Source: Dictyoglomaceae bacterium (GTDB lineage: Bacteria; Dictyoglomota; Dictyoglomia; Dictyoglomales; Dictyoglomaceae). Taken from it: 38,775 bases of DNA. Position 1 is the stretch's first letter; each line of letters opens with the position of its first letter. Both the position numbers and the translations under genes were made by a program. The notes below the pieces were generated by a model. It was given only the letters and a program-made list of their open reading frames with translations, ran no database searches and was not told where the DNA came from. The stretch lies in the NCBI GenBank assembly GCA_026417425.1, contig JAOADF010000123.1, positions 1 through 38,775 on the forward strand, given 5' to 3'. This document shows positions 30,331-38,391 of the stretch, piece by piece.

Positions 30331-32654
30331 AAAAAGTCTTAAAAATATTGGAATGGGAGAAAATAGTTAATGAGATTTCAAAATACGCTGAAACTTCACT
30401 TGGAAAGGAAAAAATTCTTTCTCTTGTTCCAATAAATGAATTTTTTCAAATTGAAAAATGGCATAAAGAAAATAAGGAAGCTTTTAGAACTATATATGAA
30501 TTGGGATTTCCTTCTTTTTTAGGCATTAAGGATATAAGGAAATATTTAGAGAAAGGAAAAATTGGAGGAATAATATTTCCAGAAGAGTTTGAAGATATTG
30601 TTTCTACTTTAGATACATGGAAGAGAGTAAGAGATTATCAAGAAAAAGCTAAAAATTTAGCTAATAATCTTTGGGGAAAAATTATTCATATTCTATCTCC
30701 TCTTTTATCAGAGATAAGAAAATGCATTCAAAATGGAGAGATATTGGATAGTGCTTCTCCTGAATTAAAAAATATAAGGAATAAAATATTTAAAACTCAT
30801 CAAAAGATAAAAGAAACTGCGGAACATTTTCTTCAAAAGGAATGGAAAAATTTTCTTCAGGAGTCAATAATTACTATAAGGCATGGGAGGTATGTTCTTC
30901 CAGTTAAACAGGAGTTTAGAAATCGTCTTAATGGAATTGTCCATGATCAGTCAACATCTGGCTTAACCTATTATATAGAACCTTTACCTTTGGTGGAGCT
31001 TAATAATCAATTAAGTATTTTAGAAATAGAAGAAAAGAAAGAGATAGAAAGAATTTTAAGAAGACTAACAACTTTAGTACTTTCACATGAGAAGGAAATT
31101 TTAGAAAATTTAGAAATTACTTCATATCTTGACTTTGTTTATGCAAAACTACGATGGGCTGAAAAGTATAAATGTATTTTACCTGAAATAACTGAAAAAC
31201 CAATAATTATATTAAGAGATGCAAGACATCCTTTTTTAGGAGAAAGAGCTGTTCCCATTTCTTTAGAGGTAGGAAAAAAATTTAACACATTAGTAATTAC
31301 TGGACCTAATACTGGAGGGAAAACAGTTACATTAAAAACCATTGGACTTTTTATCCTTTTAAATCAAGCAGGAATTCCTGTGCCTGCGAAGGATGGAACT
31401 TTTTTAGGAATATTTGATAGAATCTTTTTAGACATAGGTGACGAACAAAGTATAGAGCAAAACTTAAGTACTTTCTCTTCCCATCTTACAAATATTATTG
31501 AAATGGTTGAATATTTAGAAAATAATGATAAGAATGAAAATGTTCTTATTTTATTGGATGAGTTGGGGGCAGGAACGGATCCTCAGGAAGGATCATCTCT
31601 TGCCTTAGCTCTTCTTGAGTACTTTCATTCAAAAGGTATCATAAATGTTATAGCAACTCATTATCCTCAGCTTAAAATAATTGCCACAAAGTATGAAGGT
31701 ATGGAAAATGCATCAATGGATTTTGACGAAGAAACTTTAAGACCCTTATATAAAATCAGTTTAGGCATTCCGGGAAAAAGTAATGCATTAAAAATAGCAA
31801 AAAGGTTGGGATTATCTCAAAAAATAATAGATAGAGCATATAGCTTTCTCTCATCCAATGAAATTAAAGTTGAAGACTTAATAGAAGAACTCCAGAAAGA
31901 AAAACAAAAACTTCAAAAAGAACATGAAGAATTAAATAAAATAAGAGAGAATTTGGAAATGGAAAGAATAAATTTAGAAAAAGAAAAAAGCAAGATTTTA
32001 GAAGAAAAAGAATTATTAAGAAATAAAGAGACTAATAAGTTATTGAAGGAAATTAGTCAATTAGAAGAAAGGGTTAAAGAAATTATAAGGAAACTTCAAG
32101 AAGAATCTATTTCTATGCAAAATGCTCAGAAAATTCAAAAAGATATTAAAGAATTATCCTTACAGATTCGAAAGAAAAAAGAAGAACAAGAAGAAATATA
32201 TATTCCTCATATTGGTGAAAAAGTTAAGATTAGAAACTCTAATAAGGAAGGGATTATTTTAGATATTGATGGGGAGAAAGAAACTGCTCTGGTTCAGGTA
32301 GGAATTTTAAGAGTAAATGTATCCTTTAAAGACTTAGAAAGATCAACTGAAGAAAAGGATATAATAGTTCCAAGTTTTGTTAAAGTGGAAAGAAAAAAAT
32401 ATGTTCCCATGGAAATTAGCATTAGACAATTGACTGTGGATGAAGGATTAGAGATATTAAAAAAATACTTAGAAGATGCTTTCTTAGCTGGTCTTCCTCG
32501 AGTAAGAATTATTCATGGAAGAGGTACTGGAAAATTAAAGAAGGCAGTTCATGAATATTTATCTACTGTTAATTATGTTAAGGAATTTTATACTGCGGAT
32601 CCTTTAGAGGGAGGTGAAGGGGCGACTATTGTTATTTTAGATAAGCCCTCTTAA
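30327..32654 (+). CDS. mutS2: Endonuclease MutS2
   Basis: The 775-residue MutS homologue lacks the mismatch-recognition domain. Core and clamp helices are followed by the ABC ATPase, with Walker A GPNTGGKTVTLK, signature-like NLSTFSSHL and Walker B LILLDELGAGTDPQEGS. A long charged coiled coil (roughly residues 515-620) and a C-terminal Smr domain with RVRIIHGRGTGKLKKAVHEYL come next. MutS2 limits homologous recombination and, in some bacteria, acts on stalled ribosomes. The usual LDLRG motif at the start of Smr is replaced by EISIRQLTVDE, so part of the nuclease signature is missing. It is coupled to pheT by ATGA. Confidence 0.96.
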   Translation: MKKVLKILEWEKIVNEISKYAETSLGKEKILSLVPINEFFQIEKWHKENKEAFRTIYELGFPSFLGIKDIRKYLEKGKIGGIIFPEEFEDIVSTLDTWKRVRDYQEKAKNLANNLWGKIIHILSPLLSEIRKCIQNGEILDSASPELKNIRNKIFKTHQKIKETAEHFLQKEWKNFLQESIITIRHGRYVLPVKQEFRNRLNGIVHDQSTSGLTYYIEPLPLVELNNQLSILEIEEKKEIERILRRLTTLVLSHEKEILENLEITSYLDFVYAKLRWAEKYKCILPEITEKPIIILRDARHPFLGERAVPISLEVGKKFNTLVITGPNTGGKTVTLKTIGLFILLNQAGIPVPAKDGTFLGIFDRIFLDIGDEQSIEQNLSTFSSHLTNIIEMVEYLENNDKNENVLILLDELGAGTDPQEGSSLALALLEYFHSKGIINVIATHYPQLKIIATKYEGMENASMDFDEETLRPLYKISLGIPGKSNALKIAKRLGLSQKIIDRAYSFLSSNEIKVEDLIEELQKEKQKLQKEHEELNKIRENLEMERINLEKEKSKILEEKELLRNKETNKLLKEISQLEERVKEIIRKLQEESISMQNAQKIQKDIKELSLQIRKKKEEQEEIYIPHIGEKVKIRNSNKEGIILDIDGEKETALVQVGILRVNVSFKDLERSTEEKDIIVPSFVKVERKKYVPMEISIRQLTVDEGLEILKKYLEDAFLAGLPRVRIIHGRGTGKLKKAVHEYLSTVNYVKEFYTADPLEGGEGATIVILDKPS

Positions 32655-33725
32655 TTGAGAATAATAAATAGATATTTCTTAAAAAGTTTTATTCCTATTT
32701 TTATATTTGGAATTTTTTTATTTACTTCTATACTTATAGTTTCTCCTCTATTTGAGATCATGGATCTTATTATAAGTAGATCTATAGAAATAGTAATTGC
32801 TTTAAGAATCTTTATCTTAAAAATTCCTCCATATCTGACCTATACCTTTCCCATGGCGATATTCTTAGCAGTTATATACATAATTGGTCAATTTATTGAA
32901 AGAGGAGAGATCACAGCAATGAAAGCTTCTGGAGCAAGCTTATCAAATTTTCTTCCACCCTTACTTATTTTTTCCTTTGGGGTTTTATTTCTTATGTTCT
33001 ATTTTAACGAAATAATATCTCCTAAGGCTATAGAGCAAGAAAAGATTTTATATCAAAGGGCAATCTCAAAATCAATTCCTATTCCAGATAAAGAAGATGT
33101 ATTCTTTAAAGATAATAATAATTTTTATTTTTTTAAAAAATTTTCTCCTCAAAATCAGGAGATTAATGATGCTCTTATAATTCAAATAATAAAAGATGAT
33201 GTTAAAGAGATAATCACAGCAAAAAAGGCAAAATGGTATCTTAATCAAGGATGGATCTTTTATGAAGGAAAAATTTATGTTTTGAATTCTTTTGGAGACA
33301 TGGTCTTACAGGGAAAGTTTGAAGAAAAAAAAGTGATTTTAAATAGAAATCCAAATCAAATTATTCCGTCAATAAAACCCATAAACGAGATGTCCATATG
33401 GGAAATTATTGACCAAATAAGATTATTTCAAGGAAGCGGTATAAGCTTAGTAAATCTCTGGACAGAGTTCTATATAAGATTCGCATTACCCTTTACATGC
33501 CCTATTTTTGCCCTTTTAGCTTTAGGTTTAGGCTTACAAACTAAAAAAGGTGGGAGATCTTTAAGTTTTGGTCTTAGTGTTATTACAATTTTTGTCTATT
33601 ACATAATATTTTCTATTGGAAGATCTTTAGCAAAGGCTGGAATTCTTTCTCCAATTGTGGGAGCATGGCTTGGGAATATTGTTTTCCTATTTGTTTCTTT
33701 TATATTCCTGAGAAGAAAACTTTAA
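32655..33725 (+). CDS. LptF/LptG family permease
   Basis: This 356-residue membrane protein has the YjgP/YjgQ architecture. Three N-terminal transmembrane helices include FIPIFIFGIFLFTSILIVSPL and YLTYTFPMAIFLAVIYIIGQF, followed by GEITAMKASGASL. A beta-rich periplasmic-type domain spans about residues 130-230, and three C-terminal helices with LPFTCPIFALLALGLGLQTKKGGRS follow. In diderms LptF and LptG with the LptB ATPase extract lipopolysaccharide. Only one such gene is here. The TTG start directly abuts the mutS2 stop with no visible ribosome site, implying coupling. Its stop overlaps the stop of the convergent rlmH. Confidence 0.88.
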   Translation: MRIINRYFLKSFIPIFIFGIFLFTSILIVSPLFEIMDLIISRSIEIVIALRIFILKIPPYLTYTFPMAIFLAVIYIIGQFIERGEITAMKASGASLSNFLPPLLIFSFGVLFLMFYFNEIISPKAIEQEKILYQRAISKSIPIPDKEDVFFKDNNNFYFFKKFSPQNQEINDALIIQIIKDDVKEIITAKKAKWYLNQGWIFYEGKIYVLNSFGDMVLQGKFEEKKVILNRNPNQIIPSIKPINEMSIWEIIDQIRLFQGSGISLVNLWTEFYIRFALPFTCPIFALLALGLGLQTKKGGRSLSFGLSVITIFVYYIIFSIGRSLAKAGILSPIVGAWLGNIVFLFVSFIFLRRKL

Positions 33726-34183
33726 TAATGATAAGGCTCATTTTTCATGATTTTAAAACTTCTATAAATCTGTTCCAATAATATTAGAAGAGCAAATTCA
33801 TGAGTAAAGGTAAATCTTGATAAAGATAATAATAAATTTGCAGTTTCTTTAAGATTTTCTGAAAGCCCAAAAATTCCACCAATTATGAAAGATAAACAAT
33901 ATTCTTTTTGTCTTTCATAAAAGATTTTTATTTTATCAGCAAATTCATAAGAATTTAATAAAATACCATCTTTATCTAATAATATAATATAGGAATCTTT
34001 AATGTGTTTTTTAATCAATTCCTCCTCCCTTAATAAAGCTTGGGGAGGAGGAAGATTTGTGAGATTTGGAATATTTATAATTTCTATCTTTGAATAGACT
34101 TTTATTCTTTTAACATATTCTTCTACACCATTAATAATAAATTCATTTTTTAACTTACCTACTAATATTATTTTTATACTCAC
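33722..34183 (-). CDS. rlmH: 23S rRNA (pseudouridine1915-N3)-methyltransferase RlmH
   Basis: The 153-residue SPOUT methyltransferase methylates pseudouridine 1915 in helix 69 of 23S rRNA on the 70S ribosome. It starts with IKIILVGKLKNEFIINGVEEYVKRI and has IILLDKDGILLNSYEFADKI, the SAM loop FIIGGIFGLSENL, and the C-terminal SLSRFTFTHEFALLILLEQIYRSFKIMKNEPYH signature. Translation starts at GTG 34181-34183, one base after the htrA stop. htrA-rlmH adjacency is well known in Firmicutes. An 11-bp perfect hairpin lies inside the gene at 34019-34053. Confidence 0.95.
   Translation of the reverse strand: MSIKIILVGKLKNEFIINGVEEYVKRIKVYSKIEIINIPNLTNLPPPQALLREEELIKKHIKDSYIILLDKDGILLNSYEFADKIKIFYERQKEYCLSFIIGGIFGLSENLKETANLLLSLSRFTFTHEFALLILLEQIYRSFKIMKNEPYHY
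34019..34053. repeat. Perfect 11-bp purine/pyrimidine hairpin inside rlmH
   Basis: TTCCTCCTCCC (34019-34029), a 13-nt loop, and GGGAGGAGGAA (34043-34053) form an uninterrupted stem. In the rlmH mRNA the first arm resembles the anti-Shine-Dalgarno sequence and the second a Shine-Dalgarno. On the + strand it lies about 300 nt past the end of the LptF/G gene. No T-run follows in either direction. Confidence 0.78.
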
Positions 34184-34184
34184 T

Positions 34185-35354
34185 TCAGTAAATATTCTCA
34201 GGCATAGGAGAAAGTTGTATTTTTACATTATATTCCTTATCATCTCTTATATAAGTTAAAGTTACCCAATCCCCAACCTTTCTTTTTTGAACCTCTGCCC
34301 TTAATTCCTCCATAGTTTCCACAGATTTCCCATCAATTTTAATTATTATGTCTCCCCCAACTACTAATGGTGTATTATCTATGTATATTTGTCTATAACC
34401 ACCTTTTAGTCCTGCCTTATCTGCTGGACTCCCTGGAACGACTTCAGCTACTACTACGCCTTTTTCAACAGAAAATTTTATATAATTTAAATATTCTTTT
34501 TCTATTGCATAACCTCTTATCCCAATCCAAGGATATGTAACTTTTCCTTCCTTAATTAATTTATCTACTATTACCTTAGCCTTGTTTATTGGTATTGCGA
34601 ATCCTATACCCTGAGCATTGCTTTGAATTGCAGTATTAATCCCAATTACTTCTCCCTTAATGTTCAATAAAGGTCCACCACTATTCCCAGGATTTATGGC
34701 AGCATCAGTTTGAATAAGATTTTCCAACCTTACCCCACTTGATTCCACTATTGTTCTATCTAAAGCACTAACTATTCCAAGGGTTACTGTTCTGTTAAGT
34801 CCATATGGGTTTCCGATGGCAATTGCAAATTGTCCTGGTTGTAAATTGTCAGAATTTCCTAAAGGTAAATAGGGGAAATTATCGCCGTCAATCTTTATTA
34901 CTGCTAAATCTGATCTCTTATCATATCCTATTAATCTTCCTTGATATTTTTTACCTTCAGCAAGAGTTACATCAATTTTTCTTGCTCTTTCCACAACATG
35001 ATAGTTGGTAATTATATATCCTTTAGGATCAATAATAAATCCTGAACCTACCCCTGGAATAGGTGTGATTCCAAAGAAAAAATCCTCAACTAAAGTTACA
35101 GTACTTATATTTACTACTGCAGGCATAACTTTATTTACCATGGAGACAATATCTCTTTCAAAGGTATCTAAACTTTTTGGAATATAAACTTCTTGAGTTT
35201 GTACAATATTATTATAATTAGATGAAAGATTTTCTTTAGAATTTTCTTTTTTAATTAAATAATATCCTCCCAAAGTTCCTATTAGACCTCCTAATAAAGC
35301 TCCAATAATAAATATAGCTAATAAAACCTGCCATACTCCTTTCTCTCTCTTCAT
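34185..35354 (-). CDS. htrA: HtrA/DegP-like serine protease with PDZ domain
   Basis: The 389-residue envelope protease has a hydrophobic signal anchor (about residues 8-35). The trypsin-like domain holds the triad His119 in ITNYHVV, Asp149 in SDLAVIKI and Ser225 in NPGNSGGPLLN. One C-terminal PDZ domain follows (GVVVAEVVPGSPADKAGLKGG, GGDIIIKIDGKSVETMEEL). Family members degrade or refold damaged exported proteins under stress. The ATG has an AAGGAGGTG ribosome site (35361-35369) lying within the end of proC, 3 nt away, so it is co-transcribed with proC and rlmH. Confidence 0.97.
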   Translation of the reverse strand: MKREKGVWQVLLAIFIIGALLGGLIGTLGGYYLIKKENSKENLSSNYNNIVQTQEVYIPKSLDTFERDIVSMVNKVMPAVVNISTVTLVEDFFFGITPIPGVGSGFIIDPKGYIITNYHVVERARKIDVTLAEGKKYQGRLIGYDKRSDLAVIKIDGDNFPYLPLGNSDNLQPGQFAIAIGNPYGLNRTVTLGIVSALDRTIVESSGVRLENLIQTDAAINPGNSGGPLLNIKGEVIGINTAIQSNAQGIGFAIPINKAKVIVDKLIKEGKVTYPWIGIRGYAIEKEYLNYIKFSVEKGVVVAEVVPGSPADKAGLKGGYRQIYIDNTPLVVGGDIIIKIDGKSVETMEELRAEVQKRKVGDWVTLTYIRDDKEYNVKIQLSPMPENIY

Positions 35355-35357
35355 GTT

Positions 35358-36167
35358 TTACACCTCCTTAAAAATTTCTTCTATCTCCCTTGATCTTTCC
35401 TCTGCTTTAGATATAGACTCTATAATTACTCCTATTATTCCTTCTGAATATAATTTTTCTAATCCCATTATAGTAGTTCCACCAGGTGAACTTGTTCTTT
35501 TTATTAAATCCTCAAAGGATAAGTTTCTTTCTTTAATTAATTCGATCACTCCTAAAAAAAGTTGAAGGGTTAATTCTTTAGCTAAATCATAAGGAATACC
35601 CTTTTTAACTCCAGCTAATGTAAAACCTTGAAAAATTAAAGATACAAAAGCTGGTCCACTTCCTGTTAATGCAGTAATAATATTAAAGTATTTTTCAGGA
35701 ATTTCCCAGATTTCTCCTAAATTTGCAAAAATCTCTTTAACTTTTTTTATATCTTCTTCTGTATATTTATTACCTGTTATAGCAATTGCACCTTTTTTAA
35801 CAATTAAAGGTAAGTTAGGCATAACTCTAAAAACACTTTTTGATCTACAAAGATATTTTTCCAGATAATTCAAAGGTACACCAGCAGCAATAGATATATA
35901 TATTTGATCCTCTTTTACCTTCAAAGTAATCTCTTTTAAAACCTCTTCAATATTTTGAGGCTTTACAGAAAGAATTAATATTTTACAATTATCAATTACT
36001 TCTAAGTTATTCTCTTTAATATTTATTCCATATTTGTTTTTCAAATAATCTCTTCTTTCTTTAATTGGTTCTGAAACGAAAATTTGAGAAGGGAAATATA
36101 TTTTAGAATCTAAAATTCCAGAAATTATTGCTTCTCCCATCATGCCTCCACCAATAATTCCTATCAT
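35358..36167 (-). CDS. proC: Pyrroline-5-carboxylate reductase
   Basis: This 269-residue NAD(P)H-dependent enzyme performs the last step of proline synthesis. The Rossmann start IGIIGGGMMGEAIISGIL and VMPNLPLIVKKGAIAI are followed by EIPEKYFNIITALTGSGPAFVSLIFQG and the C-terminal RTSSPGGTTIMGLEKLYSEG signature. ATG 36165-36167 is chosen over GTG 36174-36176 because GAGGTG, which itself contains that GTG, is correctly spaced for it. The site overlaps the proA end. It lies directly after proA. No proB (glutamate 5-kinase) is in the window. Confidence 0.96.
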   Translation of the reverse strand: MIGIIGGGMMGEAIISGILDSKIYFPSQIFVSEPIKERRDYLKNKYGINIKENNLEVIDNCKILILSVKPQNIEEVLKEITLKVKEDQIYISIAAGVPLNYLEKYLCRSKSVFRVMPNLPLIVKKGAIAITGNKYTEEDIKKVKEIFANLGEIWEIPEKYFNIITALTGSGPAFVSLIFQGFTLAGVKKGIPYDLAKELTLQLFLGVIELIKERNLSFEDLIKRTSSPGGTTIMGLEKLYSEGIIGVIIESISKAEERSREIEEIFKEV

Positions 36168-36179
36168 AGAAAGCACCTC

Positions 36180-37427
36180 TTATTCTCTTATTTGACCTTC
36201 CCCCAAAATAATATATTTTGTAGTTGTAAGTTCCTTTAGTCCCATTGGTCCCCTTGCATGGAGTTTTTGAGTGGAAATTCCAATTTCTGATCCTAAACCA
36301 AACTCCCCTCCGTCGGTAAATCTTGTTGATGCATTTACATAAACAGCAGCAGCATCAACTTTTTTCAAAAAGGTCAATGCCTTTTGATAGTTATTTGTAA
36401 TAATTCCTTCAGAATGCTTTGTATTATACTTATTTATATGTTCAATAGCAGAATCTATGGAATCAACAATCTTTATTGCAATAATAAGATCCAAATATTC
36501 AGTATACCAATCTTCTTCTGTAGCTTCTTTAATTTCAGGTAAAATTTTTCTTGTTTCTGAGCATCCTTTAATTTCTACTCCAGCAGATTTTAATCTATTA
36601 TAGATTCTTGGAAGAAAATCCTCTGCAATATTCTTATGTATGAGAATTTTCTCTATAGCATTACAAACTGATGGTCTTTGAACCTTTGCATTAAATATTA
36701 CTTCTTCAGCCATTTCAAAATTAGATTCTTCATCTACGTAAATATGATTATTTCCAGCTCCAGTCTCAATAACAGGAACCTTTGCATTATCTATTACATA
36801 TTTAATGAAGCTAGCACTTCCTCTAGGAATGACAACATCAATATAATCTCTCATCTTAAGAATTTCTTCCACAACTTCATGCTCAGGTGATTCAATTACC
36901 TGAATCACATCTTCAGGAATTGTTGTTTCTTTTAATGCATCTCTCATTATTTTTCCCAGAATAATATTAGAAAATAATGCATCAGCACTTCCTCTTAATA
37001 CTATAGAGTTTCCAGATTTAATTGCTAATATGGCACCATCTACAGTCACATTTGGTCTCGCTTCATAAATTAAGAAAATTACTCCCAGGGGGACTCTCAT
37101 TTGTCCTACTAAGATCCCATTAGGTCTTTTTTGCATGGATATAACTTCTCCCACAGGATCAGGCAGTCTAATAACATCTTCTATACTTTTAATAATATCT
37201 TTTATTCTTTTTTCATTTATAAAAATTCTATCTAGTAAAGCTCTACTTAATCCTTTTTGTTTTCCTCTTTCCATATCCTTTGTATTTTCTTCTAATATTT
37301 TTTCCATATTCTTTTCTATTTTTTCTGCAATTTTTTCTAAAGCTTTATTCTTTTCTTTAGTACTTGTTAAGGCTAAAGTATAGCTTACTAATTTAGTCTT
37401 CCTTAATTTTTCAATATAATTCTCCAT
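36180..37427 (-). CDS. proA: Glutamate-5-semialdehyde dehydrogenase (gamma-glutamyl phosphate reductase)
   Basis: This 415-residue NADPH-dependent reductase acts in the second step of proline synthesis. Conserved segments are MRVPLGVIFLIYEARPNVTVDGAILAIKSGNSIVLRGSADA, VIETGAGNNHIYVDEES, RPSVCNAIEKILIH with the catalytic Cys near residue 256, and ASTRFTDGGEFGLGSEIGISTQKLHARGPMGLKELTTTKY. ATG 37425-37427 is preferred to GTG 37434-37436 since GAGGTG is spaced for it and the added MII has no support. Followed by proC with 12 nt between. Confidence 0.96.
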   Translation of the reverse strand: MENYIEKLRKTKLVSYTLALTSTKEKNKALEKIAEKIEKNMEKILEENTKDMERGKQKGLSRALLDRIFINEKRIKDIIKSIEDVIRLPDPVGEVISMQKRPNGILVGQMRVPLGVIFLIYEARPNVTVDGAILAIKSGNSIVLRGSADALFSNIILGKIMRDALKETTIPEDVIQVIESPEHEVVEEILKMRDYIDVVIPRGSASFIKYVIDNAKVPVIETGAGNNHIYVDEESNFEMAEEVIFNAKVQRPSVCNAIEKILIHKNIAEDFLPRIYNRLKSAGVEIKGCSETRKILPEIKEATEEDWYTEYLDLIIAIKIVDSIDSAIEHINKYNTKHSEGIITNNYQKALTFLKKVDAAAVYVNASTRFTDGGEFGLGSEIGISTQKLHARGPMGLKELTTTKYIILGEGQIRE

Positions 37428-37441
37428 AATTATCACCTCAT

Positions 37442-37687
37442 TTATTCAATTTCAGATTCTTCTAAAACTTTTATTACCTCTATATATTCTTCGTCTGGGA
37501 CAATTAAGTACACAGGAATTCCTCGTCCCATATATATGGGATCAGTGTATGGAATTGCAGAAGAAATAAGTCTTGGATGGAAGCCCTCAGATTTTAAGAA
37601 CTCTTCTACTAACTCACCTATTATATAATTAGGTAAGACTTTTACTAATTTCCAACCATTAGGAGGAGTAAAATTATCTTTGAACAA
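37442..37687 (-). CDS. DUF2007-type small protein
   Basis: The 81-residue soluble protein has the pattern WKLVKVLPNYIIGELVEEFLKSEGFHPRLIS, then an IPVYLIVPDEEYIEVIKVLEE C-terminus. It resembles the DUF2007 'putative signal-transducing protein' family, a PII-like small fold whose function is not established. The likely start is TTG at 37685-37687, which overlaps the RseC-like gene by 14 nt. The ribosome site is weak and no other upstream start exists. Cotranscription with proA is implied by the 14-nt gap. The family assignment is from pattern memory and moderately sure. Confidence 0.68.
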   Translation of the reverse strand: MFKDNFTPPNGWKLVKVLPNYIIGELVEEFLKSEGFHPRLISSAIPYTDPIYMGRGIPVYLIVPDEEYIEVIKVLEESEIE

Positions 37688-38102
37688 TGTCTTTCACTAT
37701 AGGGAAAAATTTGTCCGGAGATTTCCGTTGAATTTTTTTATCTAAAAGTCTTATAAATATAAAACTAAGGCTTATTCCCAAGATTCCTAATACTAAACCT
37801 AATAACTGAGGATCTTTATTCAAACTATTACTAATAACAAAATATCCAATGAAAACACCAAGAAGAAAAAAGAGCAGAGGGATGATATAAATTAATAATG
37901 TAGCTTTATAGTATGAAGATCTTGGAATTTCTATAGATACTATATCTCCCACATCCGCAGAACATTGATTTATTGCTTCTAATAAAAATTTTTTATTATT
38001 CCCTCTATGACATAAAGAGCATGAGACACATAAAGGTGAAGGAGTTAATTCAACAGTAACTATATTTCCTTTTTTATTTATTACTTTACCTATCTCTTTC
38101 AT
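37674..38102 (-). CDS. RseC/MucC-like membrane protein (SoxR-reducing system type)
   Basis: The 142-residue product has an N-terminal beta-rich segment with four cysteines (C25, C28, C31 in CVSCSLC, and C47) that could bind a cluster or metal. Two transmembrane helices follow (about 66-90 and 98-118) and a short basic tail. This is the RseC/RsxC-accessory layout. In other bacteria such proteins keep SoxR reduced or modulate sigma-E, often beside Rnf. Neither is seen here, so the role is open. The ATG at 38100-38102 comes 12 nt after the mature 3' end of tRNA-Thr, with an A/T-only leader and no Shine-Dalgarno. Confidence 0.8.
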   Translation of the reverse strand: MKEIGKVINKKGNIVTVELTPSPLCVSCSLCHRGNNKKFLLEAINQCSADVGDIVSIEIPRSSYYKATLLIYIIPLLFFLLGVFIGYFVISNSLNKDPQLLGLVLGILGISLSFIFIRLLDKKIQRKSPDKFFPIVKDIVQR

Positions 38103-38114
38103 ATTTAAATTTTA

Positions 38115-38191
38115 TGGAGCCGGAGGCCGGATTCGAACCGGCGACCTGCCGATTACGAATCGGCTGCTCTAACCTGCTGAGCTACACCGGC
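38115..38191 (-). tRNA. tRNA-Thr (CGU)
   Basis: A 77-nt cloverleaf is visible on the - strand: acceptor GCCGGTG with CTCCGGC, D-arm GCTCAGCAGGTTAGAGC, anticodon stem GCCGA/TCGGC with loop TTCGTAA (anticodon CGU, Thr codon ACG), T-arm GCCGG-TTCGAAT-CCGGC, discriminator T, and encoded CCA. The acceptor stem has one U6-U67 mismatch where an A67 would be expected. It has its own strong promoter upstream and runs straight into the RseC-like gene 12 nt downstream. Confidence 0.96.
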
Positions 38192-38209
38192 TTTTAAATT
38201 TTAGTATTA

Positions 38210-38239
38210 ATTATAGATTTCTATTAACTCTTATGTCAA
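38210..38239 (-). promoter_or_regulatory. Promoter of tRNA-Thr and the downstream pro/htrA genes
   Basis: On the - strand a perfect TTGACA (38234-38239) is separated by 18 nt from a perfect TATAAT (38210-38215). Predicted transcription starts roughly 12 nt before the tRNA-Thr 5' end. No other promoter is evident before the RseC-like gene, so this one may drive the whole - strand operon. Confidence 0.88.
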
Positions 38240-38269
38240 ATATTAGATGGTTTAGGTTTTATGAAATAA

Positions 38270-38348
38270 TGGCGGGGTCGACGGGATTTGAACCCGCGGT
38301 CTCCTGCGTGACAGGCAGGTGTGTTAAACCGGGCTACACCACGACCCC
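38270..38348 (-). tRNA. tRNA-Asp (GUC)
   Basis: A 79-nt cloverleaf on the - strand: acceptor GGGGTCG/CGACCCC fully paired, D-stem GTGT/ACAC, anticodon stem CCTGC/GCAGG with loop CTGTCAC (anticodon GUC), T-arm GCGGG-TTCAAAT-CCCGT, discriminator G and encoded CCA. It lies upstream of tRNA-Thr, separated by 78 nt that hold a second promoter. Confidence 0.97.
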
Positions 38349-38358
38349 TTTGTTAAGC

Positions 38359-38387
38359 ATTATACCAGAATTTTTAAAAAATTTCTA
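38359..38387 (-). promoter_or_regulatory. Promoter of tRNA-Asp
   Basis: On the - strand TATAAT (38359-38364) is preceded by TGG, giving an extended -10. A 17-nt spacer leads to TAGAAA (38382-38387), a 4-of-6 match to the -35 consensus. The tRNA 5' end is 10 nt past the -10. Confidence 0.8.
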
Positions 38388-38391
38388 TGAA

